Below are positions 1 through 10,577 of a stretch of DNA of 64,000 nt, in pieces. This DNA is from Trichopria drosophilae. Lineage: Eukaryota; Arthropoda; Insecta; Hymenoptera; Diapriidae. Within the stretch, counting starts at the first letter, position 1; each line of letters begins with the position of its first letter. The stretch covers positions 113,015,501 through 113,079,500 of the forward strand of contig CM059585.1 in NCBI GenBank assembly GCA_030407085.1, in the 5' to 3' direction. The notes under the pieces are model-generated. The model saw only the letters and a program-made list of their open reading frames with translations. It was not told where the DNA came from and did not search any database. The translations under genes were made by a program, and so were the position numbers.

Positions 1-174
1 TACATAGACTTCGGTTTAGCCTCCAATACATAAAAAACGATAAATTACCCTTGAAAATATAACATAATTTTACACTATAAAACTACAAAAACAAACCCGT
101 TCGAAACTAATTGATGATAAGCTACAAACCTCCCCCTATTTCCCTGTCTCTCTCCATCTTTCTCCCTGTATCTC

Positions 175-310
175 AACAATCAATCAATCAATCAATCAAT
201 CAAACAATCACTCACTTCTCTCTCTCTCTCACACTCACTCATTCTCTCGAATTTATTTTCACTCACCCACTCAGACTCTATATTTTTCTCTCTCTCTCTC
301 TCTCTCTCTC
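175..310. repeat. AATC and CT microsatellites
   Basis: A run of AATC units at about 175-205 is followed by pyrimidine-rich sequence and a CT dinucleotide run at about 286-310. These are simple repeats; the serine- and leucine-rich open frames across them are low-complexity artefacts. Confidence 0.9.
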
Positions 311-483
311 CTAACTCTCTCTATCATCTCCATCCATTTGCACCATATTCCATCCTTATTCATTAAATCCATGTTTCTATCTATTTTCTCTCTTACGAGC
401 TCGCACTCTTCTCTTAGGTGGTCAAGTTGCTCTGTCTCTTTTTCGCATAACCTGCATAGCCTCTCCTCTTCATTCAAGCAATA
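271..483 (-). pseudogene. non-LTR retrotransposon ORF2 C-terminal remnant
   Basis: On the minus strand a short frame reads RLCRLCEKE, then HLREECE, then a charged tail. This spacing of two cysteines, a histidine and a cysteine resembles the CCHC-like end of ORF2 proteins in arthropod LINEs. Upstream of about 483 the frame meets stops, and downstream it runs into an arginine/glutamate stretch produced by the CT microsatellite. No reverse transcriptase motif is left. The family assignment rests only on this C-terminal pattern, so it is tentative. Confidence 0.4.
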
Positions 484-599
484 CTTATTTCATTTATTTT
501 TGTATATTTTCATATTTAAGGGAAAACCTGTAATATATAGTTCATTGTTAATTTTGGATACAAGATTTGCTTTCGAAATGATTTCTAACATGTGTTAAA

Positions 600-1380
600 A
601 ATATGTTACAATGCAATAATTAATTTAAAAAAAAAGAAACATTGACAAATATTGAAATTTAGTTATAAAAGGTGTAAGTTTTGTTTTTGTTAACCAAAAA
701 TTGTCATGGTTCTTTCTATGAATATTAAGTCATTAACGTTCAAGAGTCCATTAATTTTACATTTACTTAAACGATTTCTTTAATGACGAAAGCTTAAATA
801 AATTTCGATATAGTTATCGAAATATTATAATTATCTCTGTATTATAATGTTTTCCCATTTTTCTTAATTGTTACTGGCTCGAAATTAAATATCAGCCGCC
901 AGCAATGCTCGTACAAATAAATCCTTATGTTTGTTTTTTTTTCCAAATTTTGGGACGTTGCTTACATGGTATGTTATCCATTATTTTCTTTTATTTATAT
1001 TTGCTTTGTTCGTTTTTTAAGTTTAAAATTAAACTTTATTAGAAAAACTAACTGATCTTTTACTTGTCACATACCCGTAATGTTTAGTAACTCTTACGCA
1101 ATCATTATTTTATAAATTAAAATATAGCATATAATAATTACATTTTATTATTAAGAAATATATAATTAAGAGGCTCCATGCAAAAACAATATCAATTTGG
1201 TATTTTTTTATTGAAAAATTATCAAAATGAACTCACTATCACTTAAAGAACATATCCACATGACTAAAAATGCATAATTCTTTATTGTTTACTTTCTATA
1301 AATAAACAAACACAAAAAAATCATGTTTTTTTGGAAAGAATTCATTTTTGACGCTGTTTTGAAAAATAATGACTTGAAGT
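600..1380. other. AT-rich intergenic sequence, nothing recognised
   Basis: No open frame with family features, RNA gene, terminal inverted repeat or tandem array was seen here. Confidence 0.6.
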
Positions 1381-1429
1381 TCGGGGTATATAGGCTTTTG
1401 GGGTCCCTGATGACAAATCCTGTGTCAGA

Positions 1430-2051
1430 TTTACAAAATTCAAAATGGCGGATTCAATATGGCGGTCAGAAATATGTAAACAATCGCCAATTTTGATGAA
1501 AATGCGCATTAGGGGGTTTTCGGGGTCGCTGATTGCGAATCCGATGTCAGCTTTACGAAATTTAAAATGACGGATCCAAGATGGCGGTGATCGATATGTA
1601 GCGCGAATTATGGTGAAAATGCGTGTTTGGGGATTTCCGAAGTCGATAATTACGAATCCAATATCAGCTTTACGAAATTCAAAATGGCTGTGAGCAAGAT
1701 GTAAAAAGGCGAGAGTTTTTTTATGAAAACGTGTGTTAGGGAATTTTCAGCCTCGCTGAATATGAATTTTATGTTGATTATAGATAAGATGTTATATTTT
1801 ACATCGAATTATATTTTAAATTTTTGTCCGCCATCTTGAATTTAGATAAACGAACCTCGGATTCGTAATGAGCTACCCTGAAAACCCCTCGAGTCGCAAT
1901 TTTTGTCCCAATCGAATTATATTTAAAATTTTTGTCCGCCATCTTGAATTTCGAAAAACTAACCTGGGATTCGTAATCAGCGACCTCAAAAATCCCCGAG
2001 TAACAAATTTCAGCTAAATTCGATAAAAGGAAAAATGTGTGACTCAAAGGG
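1430..2051. repeat. degenerate 'ATGGCGG' minisatellite with internal strand switch
   Basis: Three or more degenerate units of roughly 125 bp run forward from about 1430 to 1790. Each holds an 'AAAATGGCGGAT'-like box followed by 'TTTTCGGGGTCGCTGATT' and 'GAATCCGATGTCAGC'-like text. From about 1810 to 2040 at least two units run in the opposite orientation ('CCGCCATCTTGAATTT', 'GATTCGTAATCAGCGACC'). Diverged scraps of the same family occur near 24200-24440 and 27090-27160. The array ends in CTCAAAGGGTTAAAA at about 2045. Confidence 0.75.
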
Positions 2052-2468
2052 TTAAAATACGAATTCTAAGTAACTTTCTTTATAACGAACACCCGTGTTC
2101 TGGACACTAAGAGAACAAAAATATAGCTAACGGAACCATTTTAAATTAAAAAATAGCTAAATTTCAGTATAGTCATGATGGTATATTTGCGTCTCGCTAT
2201 ATTTATATCCCAGCATATTTGCCCGGTTCCATCTCGTTATATTTGCTTAGTTGAAAGCTTTAAATTTGGAACCAGGTCAATTTCAAATTGCGATGGATTT
2301 CAGAAGGAAATAAATTAAATACTAATTCTATATATAATGTGGTTTATTTTCTTTTTATATATAAAAAAGAAATATCTGACAATAAAATAACAAATCGCCT
2401 GTCAAGGCTTTGGAATATGTCAACAATACCAAATATGTGCGTATAATTGCTATTAGGTATTAATTCGG

Positions 2469-2485
2469 TTTCTTCTTTGTTTCAG
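2469..2485 (+). other. candidate 3' splice site in the 5' leader of ankyrin gene A
   Basis: A pyrimidine-rich tract ends in TTTGTTTCAG, 48 nt before the ATG. The same tract and CAG sit at the same distance in copies B (AG at 15717-15718) and C (31503-31504), while the flanking sequence has diverged. This suggests a 5'-UTR intron. The donor exon was not located. Confidence 0.6.
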
Positions 2486-2533
2486 TTACACCTATCAGTT
2501 TAAGCCGCGAATCATCTACTCTATATTTTTGCA

Positions 2534-3985
2534 ATGGAGCGTACTGAAGAACTTCGTGCAAGCATCGACACTAGAAAAGCTAACTACCAAAGTGCTTTAT
2601 TAGATGCTATCGACGATGAAGACGTGACTGAAATAAAAGCTGTCGTATCAAAGATATTAGCCGATTTCGCTGATATTTCATTTATTAACGCTTTGCACTC
2701 AGCAGTAAGAAAAAACTCTCCAAAAATTATAGAAATATTAGTGGAGTGCGGATTCAGAGTTGACGATAAAGACTTTTACGGTGACACACCTCTGCATACA
2801 GCATGTGAAGCTCGATTTGAAGATTGTGTCGAGACATTACTCAAATGTGGTAGCAATTCAAAGATTAAAAATAGTAAAGGATATTTTCCCTTGGAGCAAA
2901 CGGTAGAATATCTGAAGTACCGCATAGTGAATGTGCAGTTTTGTAATCAAGAGCAACACCGAAGGTTGCAGTGTGAATTCAATGAGATATTCAATATTGT
3001 TAAGCTATTCTTGAAATATAAAGGTAGCTTTAACGATAAAAATATTGATGACCGAAAAATAGTCCGCACCATGGTTATTGAGGGATTTCCAAGAATAGCT
3101 CACTTTTTTGCGGAAAATGGATTCGATCTCTCGGTGGTAGACGACGGTGGATTCACTCTGCTACATGATGCTGCACGAGATGGAAATTGGGAAGCTATCG
3201 CCGAACTTGTGCAATACATAGATCCCAATTGCATTTCAAGATGTTCGAAAACGCCATTACATGAAGCAGCTTCCAAAGGGTCGCCAAAATGTGTAGATAT
3301 TTTGTTGATACATGGAGCAAATATCGATGCTTTGGATGGCCATAAACAAACACCATTGTGTAAAGCTTTACTTTGCACATCTTCGTGTTCTATTCAAGTT
3401 GTAGAACGTTTTTTACACAGCAGACCATCTATGGATCATGTCATACGCAGTATCTCAGATAGTTCCAAAGAGTTTCGGGAAATGTTTGAAGGTGATCCGA
3501 GGAAACAAGAAGCCTTGATCACGCACATTTTAAAAATGAAGGCTGCCGGCATCCATGTAGGCGATGCAAAATTTATTTTAGATTTTCTGAATGTCGCAAA
3601 CGATGGACAATCTTCATTTTTAACGAGTTATATCAAGGAAGTCACTGGTATGATGGAAATGAGGCTTGTGTCCCATTTCTCGGTCTACGATTTTATGACA
3701 AGGAATCCTGTGGATGTTGCATGGTATTTAAATCCTCAACTATCCGTATTTTTCGAAGCCCGATCGTATGCCTTTAAATTCCCGCTTTACGCCGAGTATT
3801 TGGAAGCGGTATATCATAGGGCTTCCAAACGTCGCGAAGTATTGGAAAAAGGTGGCCCTACATTGTTCAATATCTTAGCAATACGTGGAATGCCAGAACC
3901 ATGTATTAAAAACGTATTGGCGTATTTAAAAGATCTTGATTTGGATTATGTCATTAATTTTGTGAAAAGACGTAAGGGAAAGTAA
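2534..3985 (+). CDS. ankyrin-repeat protein with PRANC/F-box-like C-terminus, copy A
   Basis: Open frame of 483 codons from ATGGAGCG; the start is shared by the other two copies and follows a conserved splice acceptor. The N-terminal two thirds hold about five ankyrin-type repeats: near residues 50-80, 83-113, 165-205, 206-235 and 236-280, with TPLHTAC, TLLHDAARDGN and TPLHEAASKGS signatures. A helical region follows, and the protein ends with RGMPEPCIKNVLAYLKDLDL. That ending resembles the PRANC/F-box-like motif known from ankyrin proteins of large DNA viruses, Wolbachia and parasitoid wasps, where it recruits SCF ubiquitin ligases. The domain match is by eye. If right, the product would be a cytosolic substrate adaptor, which is inference. 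There is no signal peptide or membrane segment. Insect-like splice signals argue against recent bacterial origin. Confidence 0.8.
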   Translation: MERTEELRASIDTRKANYQSALLDAIDDEDVTEIKAVVSKILADFADISFINALHSAVRKNSPKIIEILVECGFRVDDKDFYGDTPLHTACEARFEDCVETLLKCGSNSKIKNSKGYFPLEQTVEYLKYRIVNVQFCNQEQHRRLQCEFNEIFNIVKLFLKYKGSFNDKNIDDRKIVRTMVIEGFPRIAHFFAENGFDLSVVDDGGFTLLHDAARDGNWEAIAELVQYIDPNCISRCSKTPLHEAASKGSPKCVDILLIHGANIDALDGHKQTPLCKALLCTSSCSIQVVERFLHSRPSMDHVIRSISDSSKEFREMFEGDPRKQEALITHILKMKAAGIHVGDAKFILDFLNVANDGQSSFLTSYIKEVTGMMEMRLVSHFSVYDFMTRNPVDVAWYLNPQLSVFFEARSYAFKFPLYAEYLEAVYHRASKRREVLEKGGPTLFNILAIRGMPEPCIKNVLAYLKDLDLDYVINFVKRRKGK

Positions 3986-4560
3986 TTAAATCAGTTGTGA
4001 AGAACACTGATGTACTCTAGGAACTTTACTCTAGGACAAATCCAATTGGAGAGGGCAGGTGTATGTACATATATAGTATAATAATTTTGTACATAAAAAT
4101 ATAGCATTTATTCGTATAGTAGGAGGATTATAAAGATTAGAACATTAAAAATCAAAATGTATTATTATAAGACTTTTTGATCTTGTCATAAATCTGGGAC
4201 AATATGTGTTTTTTAAAAGCAGTTCCCTGAAAAATTTGAAATATAGAAAAAAGACGATGTGTTTTGTTATTCTTATCGATACTAATATATGCATTGTGAT
4301 TATAGATATTAACTTTAGTAATTATTACCTATAAAATTGTTATGTTTGCTTTAAAAATTACCGCATGTATAGTATGCTGTTTATTGTTATATATTTTATA
4401 TTAAATTTGTAAAATGATGTGTTTAATAAAATAATAAAAATATATGTAAACGTTATATTTATAATTTATTAAATCTTCAAAACCTAAAACTAATGTCACG
4501 ATCAAAGAAGAAATAGAAAGGTGGACCTTAAAAAAATACATCAGGTAACATAATTATATG

Positions 4561-5128
4561 TGGCTATACGCTTGTTATAATTAACAAGTGTAAGGATTTT
4601 CTGATTCCACATTTATACTTAAAAATTTAAAATTTATGTAACTATGATATGAGTTCACGCGGCACTCATAACTATTCTTTTTATGTATATAGCCAGAAAA
4701 AAGCATTTTGCTATTGAGAATATGGAAAAATATCCTAGTATTGTGTGTCATTGGAACTGTTAAAAAACGCATTTTGCACTGACGATCAAGTGTGCTCATC
4801 AGCAGAGTCTTGACCCCCTTCTCTGGACGCAAACATTTTTTTAAATAATGTGAATTTACATTTTTTAATGGTTTGGGATGAAAACGCTAGAAATATGAAA
4901 AAAACGAACTTTAAAAAATACTGGGATATTTTTCAACATTCTCAAGAGTAAAATGCTATATAAATTAAAATAATTTCTAAAGTTCTGAGTGTCGCGTGAA
5001 CTGATGTCACAGTTATGCAATTTTTAAAAATATTTATTTTCTACTTAATTATAATGACCGCAAAAAAAAACCAAGATCTTCTTCACAAAAGTTTTTTGAT
5101 ACCATTTATGTTGCTAGAAAACAAGTTT
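4561..5128. other. AT-rich spacer, nothing recognised
   Basis: Between the ankyrin A unit and the next fold-back element only short, non-conserved frames are present. No repeat boundary or gene was recognised. Confidence 0.5.
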
Positions 5129-7476
5129 TTGAGCGGCCCATTTCTATAACTCGCTCGACGCTCGAACGTCCGGAAAATTTTTGTCCAACGAAAAAAAAAT
5201 TATTGTTAAAATTATTTATTGTGGAAATTTGCGATATATACCGAACAGATCCTAGCGATACCTATGAAGTGATAAAGCATTGCAAAAGTTAATTTCGTTA
5301 TCAACAAATTAATTTTTTAATGGCAACTGTTGGAATCCGCGAATAGTCAGCTACGTCGTCGAAAAGTCTGTGGGGAACTTTCGATTTCAAAAAACTTCAA
5401 GCGCGTAATTTGTTCCTTCCAAGTAAAGGAAGTTTTTTGGAAAATTTGAAATCGATTCGAATTAAATTCGCTAACAAGTTATATGGCGATTCTTAATAAA
5501 ACACGGAACGCGTTTTAGATCCGAATAAAGAATGCGCGGCTTTTACACTTTTTGATGAACAAGGGTTCAAAATCCTTTACATTGTTCTCTAATTCAATCA
5601 TTATAAATGGCGGATCTCTTGAGTTTTTGTATTAAATTTTTCTCCTTTTTCTACCACTACTAGTCGAATTTATACTATAATTCATGTTTCTTTTTCTTAT
5701 TACATTTACTTTAAGATACAAATCAATTTTATTCTTACTCTAGATATGCACACGCCATCGATGCAATTTTCAATATAAAGATATAACATCTGCACCTGAC
5801 CTTGCGATTTTTTAAATGCCGGGTTGTGCGGAAAATTATTATCAGAACATAATCATAAAGGAGTCATTAAAAGGTTAGGAACCAAACCGATGAATACTAA
5901 TAAAGAAACATAATAATGGCTAAAATCATTTTCAAAAATCTACTAAATCTAATAAAACAGTTCCCAAAATCCCAATATCGACGACAATTAAAATAGCTGA
6001 AAGGAGAATAGAAAAAGGTGTAACATGTTTGTTTTCATGTCTTACAACTATGTGCAAAGAATGTTATCAAAATTTATTTAAAAACTCGCATGTAAAGATA
6101 AAAAAAGAGCCAAAAATATAAACACTATAATATTCATATTATATACAGGGTCTACCAAAAGTCTGGAATCACCTAAATATCTTGAAAGCAATGCATTTTA
6201 GAAAAAAATGTTTTTGATAAAAGTTATAAGGTTAAAAAAGACGCATTTAACGCTACTAGTCATTTGACCTTGAATGACCTTGTCAAGGTCAGATCAAGGT
6301 CAACTTCATTTTTTTAAATGGAACTATGTCTTCAGATAGATGAATAAAGCACCCCGAAGACATGTAAATCCGACCGAGCAACCTCCGCGCGGTGCATCTT
6401 GGATATCGCTAATGCTTAAACTTTGAGGGCTCATAATTCAGGCAAATCTCATCGAGAAAGAACTCATATATGCGTTTTGAAAATGTCTCGACATTATCTA
6501 CAAGAATCTGTAATAAAAAATATGGGGTTCCATTTAAAAAAATGAAGTTGACCTTCACCTGATCTTGACAAGGTCATCCAAAGTCGAATGACTAGTAGCG
6601 TTAAATGCGTCTTTTTAAATCTTATAACTTTTATCGAAAACATTTTTGTCTTAAATGGATTGATTTCGAGATATTTAGGTGTTTCCAGACTTTTGGTACA
6701 CCCTGTATTTAAATGAATTCATAAGCCGCGCATTCTTTATACGGAACTAAAACGCTTTCCGTGTTTCGCCGCGCGCTTTATTCACCACTTCACTGGTAAT
6801 GTATCATATATGTACAAAAAAAGTGCCACGACTGGTGGTGTATCACATATAATAACTTCCACAGTTTTTAATAAATTTACTTAATTTCGTATACTATAGG
6901 TTTTTAAATCGCTGAATACGATCCTTAACAATCGCCATAACTTTACAAATTTAATTCGAATCGATTTCAAATTTTCCAAAAAACTTTCTCTACTTGTAAG
7001 GAACAAATTACTCGCTTGATGTTTTTTGAAATCGAAAGTTCCCCACAGACTTTTCGACGACGTAGCTGACTATTCGCGGATTCCAACAGTTACCATTAAA
7101 AAATTAATTTGTTCATAACGAAATTAACTTTTACAATGCTTTATCACTTCATAGGCATCGCTAGGATCTGTTCGGTGTACATCGCAAATTTCAAAGAATT
7201 CTAACAATAATATTGGCCGAGATATGACGATTTATGTTTTAAAATGTAATTAAATTTTTGGTTCTAAATTTTATTGTTTTTATTTATTAAAACGGAAACT
7301 ATTCATTATTATTTAAAAATTTTTGTGAAAAACTTGTTTCGTTTGACATTTTCTACGTTCATGTATTTTTTTAAAATCGAAATATCGACTTTTAAAAATT
7401 GAACGTTGTTTTTTTAGTTGGACAAAACTTTTCCGGCCGTTCGAGCGTCGAGCGAGTGTAGAATTGGGCCGCTCAA
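5129..7476. mobile_element. large fold-back DNA element (GAGCGGCCC termini)
   Basis: The left end TTGAGCGGCCCATTTCTA and the right end TAGAATTGGGCCGCTCAA are inverted copies. Inversion continues inward for about 400 bp on the left and 750 bp on the right, with interruptions: GCTCGACGCTCGAACG, a block around 5340-5400 matching 7010-7080, and GCGCGGCTT near 5540 matching AAGCCGCGC near 6724. The centre is occupied by an unrelated MITE at 6146-6705. No transposase frame is present, so the element is non-autonomous. A target duplication could not be fixed because both flanks are T-rich. Superfamily unknown. Confidence 0.75.
6146..6705. mobile_element. TA-flanked fold-back MITE with nuclear-receptor-like half-sites
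   Basis: The ends are CAGGGTCTACCAAAAGTCTGG and its inverted, slightly diverged counterpart ending CACCCTG. TA dinucleotides flank both sides, as expected for Tc1/mariner-type insertion. The arms pair for roughly 180 bp each. The left arm contains four TCAAGGTCA-type motifs, partial on one side, at 6264-6302; the right arm has decayed versions at 6547-6578. No coding capacity. It sits inside the 5129-7476 element, so it inserted later. Confidence 0.85.
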
Positions 7477-7820
7477 TTTTTCATTTGCAATAGGGCGCTT
7501 TGCACAAACATAATTTATTCTATAATAACGGAAAAATACATGAAAAAGCAAGAAAATTTACTGTATTATTTTGTTTTACACAATTCATATATTCGCAATT
7601 CAAAATACTTGCCACAAAATCCGGCATAATACACTGAAATAAAGGATAGAGTGTAAACAGTAACAGTTTATTAGCTGCATCTCTCAAAATGAAAACAGAC
7701 AAAAAAAAGATAACTCCTCGTCATTGAGTTCGTGTAGAATGTTTTGTTTACAAAGCGGCGAAAGTTCATTTTATTAGCCAGAGTAATCATTTATTAGCTC
7801 CACTAGTGATGGTTTGATAT

Positions 7821-7823
<3 letters not shown>
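7477..7823. other. spacer between elements
   Basis: AT-rich sequence with no recognisable gene or repeat; a short open frame on the minus strand has no family features. Confidence 0.5.
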
Positions 7824-7855
<32 letters not shown>

Positions 7856-10260
7856 AATTGTCTTTATTGGCCAACAAAATAAAAAATATACAGATCAAAC
7901 AACCGTGTACAATGCCAAATGGCGAGCCACAACTTAAAAAAGTTTTTTTACCGACTGACCTTCACAAAAAAATATATTATAAAGAACAATCATAATTAAG
8001 ACAAAATAAATTAATAGATTATACCAATAATAATGATACAAAAATACATTAACAGGCCGACAATAATAGATGAACACACAATATAAAGTAGCGCTACGTA
8101 ACATATTAATATTCCTATAGATAAACTAAACCTATAACGGACGGGTTAAGCGCGTAACTAAATTAAACAAAAAAGAATAAATATTCAATGCGATTTCAAA
8201 TTACCGCTAATCACGTATACAACAGATCAGGATAAAAATATAAATATAAGATAAAACATCGAAGTAAATTACAGTCAGGATATCAATTAACGTATCATAC
8301 CGAAAAAAAAGAGAGAAGAGAAACCAGAAAAAAAACAATTTTTTAAATGAGAAAGAAAGCAAAAGAATTACGCAACCAATCGCTGACGAAACTGCTTCTT
8401 AATTCCACTAATGAATCTCAGGGGCTGCAACACCATATTTGTCAAACCGAAAAGAAGAGCATTAAATATCTTAGCTATAAATCGTGAAAAAGCTCCATTA
8501 AACTTTGATGTGCAACAACTGGGCATCCGCAAAGTAGAAGACACCATTCCTCTATGTGAGACGCAATCTCTTTCCAACCAATTCAACCGGGCAAATAAAT
8601 ACTCCGGCGAGCCGTTAGCAACTACTCATTAACGAAAGCGTCCTCACTTTCATACACTTCCGCATCCTCATATAATAAACCTGATGTTTCATAAGCAGGA
8701 GAAATGTGATCAAACTTTCTAATGCCAAATGAAAATCTTAAACATGCGTTTCGAACAGCCTGAATTCGATTCATATCCTTAACAGTCACACGTGGTCCAT
8801 AGACTGAAATACAATATACAATGTGAGAGAGGATCAGTGACTCGCACAGTTTTATTTTCGTGGATCGATTTAATTCATTTCTAAAAGGATATAACTGACG
8901 GAGTTGAAAATAGGAAACACCTGATTTTTTTTGAAATATGATACGAAAAGTTCCAACAGCTGTCGATAAACAAACCTAGATTCCTTGCTTCATCTACAAT
9001 AGGTATTAGATTTCCTTTCAATGAGATTATGAACAACTCCATATCAACCTTAGAACGCATGTTCTTACTACTATAATAATCAGAATTTTAGACTTAGTAG
9101 GGTTTATAACTAGCGCATTATCATCAGGCCATTTTTCGATACATAACAATTCAGAATTAAATCTGTGGCAATAAGGAAAAAGGGCATAAGTCCATTTTAC
9201 GTGATTTTAACTTATTTAACTTAAATCGATAAAATATTAATTGCATGAATTAATAAATTATCGTATTGGTTTTATGATAGCATATTAGTAGTAAACAACA
9301 CCCCATATTATTATTATGAAATATTTTCCTTCTGTAATAAAATACAACGACCTTAAATCATTTCAATCTAGAAAAAGCGCAGTCCATGTGACTTATACCG
9401 TTTTTCCAAAACGATGGTACGAAAATGTTCTTATAGTCATATAAACTGCAGTAAATGTCCTATAAACATGAAATATTTGTTCTAAAATATTTTTTTTACA
9501 AAAACGCAGCTGGTGATTCCGAATTTAAAAGAAGTTTGCGAACATGCACAAGAACAAAAAACAAGGAATACAATTTTTTACTTAAATGCTAATAAGATTA
9601 TGGTCATTGCATTATTTATTTATTTGAATTCGAAAACCTTTTGATTTTTGTTAAAACATTTGCGTGTTACTATTTTTTTATTTATAAATTGTATAATAAA
9701 CATAAATTATGTTAAACAATAATATGTTTCTAAATAATGTTGTAAGTTTACGTGAAAAAAAATTGTATTTTTATATGCTAGTCTTTACATATAAAATAAA
9801 AAAATGTATATTGTGTTACAACAATCATAAGTATTTATTTCATTAATTATGTGCATTTATTGGCTTATTTATTTAGCTGAAATATATAAAAATAACAATT
9901 ACTCCAATTTATTTAGTTATTTATGTACCTTTATTATTATTTAATGGGCTATAGTTTTTTTTGTGGACTTATGCCCTTTTTAAAAAATCGTGATTTAAAT
10001 TATGGACTTATGTCCTTTTTCAAGTCAAGTTTTTCAATCGCAAAATCGAATTTTTTCAATCAATGAATATTGAAATACAAGTATTTGATTTCCCTACATC
10101 TAAAAACACAGTTATCTCAATTTTCGAAAAAATGGACTTATTCCCTTTTTCCTTACCGCCACAGAAATAAGAAGACTGCCTCAGAGACATTATCAGGATG
10201 AAAGGGCCTCAAAATCTGCGAGTCCTCAGTATAGGTCTTAATGCTGGCGTTGTTCCGCAG
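7824..10260 (-). pseudogene. 5'-truncated non-LTR retrotransposon, split by a DNA element
   Basis: Read on the minus strand, 10260-10165 and then 9158 downwards give the end of a reverse transcriptase: a degenerate catalytic box (TYTEDSQI where YADD-type text is expected), ALVINPTKSK, ARNLGLFIDS and a thumb/C-terminal region with AVRNACLRFSFGIRKFDHIS. Several frameshifts and stops break it. The 3' untranslated region reaches 7858 and ends in GGCCAATAAAGACAA followed by a (TTA)n tail, which appears as (AAT)n on the plus strand at 7824-7857. The unrelated element 9163-10164 interrupts the coding region. Jockey/CR1-like affinity is likely but not resolved. Confidence 0.75.
9163..10164. mobile_element. 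non-autonomous TIR element with 4-bp target duplication
   Basis: The ends are CTGTGGCAATAAGGAAAAAG and the inverted GAAAAAGG...ACCGCCACAG form, at 9163 and 10164. AAAT flanks both sides (9159-9162 and 10165-10168). The surrounding retrotransposon reading resumes cleanly across the insertion, which supports these boundaries. The motif GGACTTATGCCCTTTTT or a variant recurs near both ends in both orientations, as expected for transposase-binding subterminal repeats. There is no coding capacity. A 4-bp duplication is seen in groups such as Sola or Ginger, but the superfamily is not established. Confidence 0.8.
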
Positions 10261-10577
10261 TCATAATCAAGTAATTTTCAAAATTTTTTTTTAAATTATA
10301 AATGAATAAATGAAATTAAAATTTTGCCATATTCGTTATTTTACCTCAACCTACTTTATGTTTCGACAATTTATATAATATCAGTTTTGATAATGTGGTA
10401 CTGCCGAAAGTAATAATTAAATACGTCGATTTCTTGCACTTCATAACCAGATCAAACGTTCTTCACACTGTTTTGAAAACAATATTTTGTATACAAGCTT
10501 GATTATATACATTCCTCGATATTATTTATAGTTTAGTTAATCTAATGATAATGCTTAATCCAAATAATAAACATTTT

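Larger units (their letters stand above)
2300..4560 (+). repeat. ankyrin unit A, inverted paralogue of units B and C
   Basis: Compared with the reverse complement of 13800-15880, homology starts about 230 bp before the ankyrin start codon and runs to about 4560, beyond the coding region. It includes the upstream splice acceptor and a patchy 3' flank. Copy A carries about 150 bp of extra sequence just after the stop codon. It lies in the opposite orientation to the other two units and is clearly the most diverged of the three. Confidence 0.8.

Noticed and set aside
2534..3985. Bacterial (Wolbachia) or viral insertion carrying the ankyrin genes
   Set aside because: Flanks are insect transposons, a splice acceptor precedes each copy, and there are no bacterial neighbours. 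Ancient transfer of the gene family cannot be excluded.
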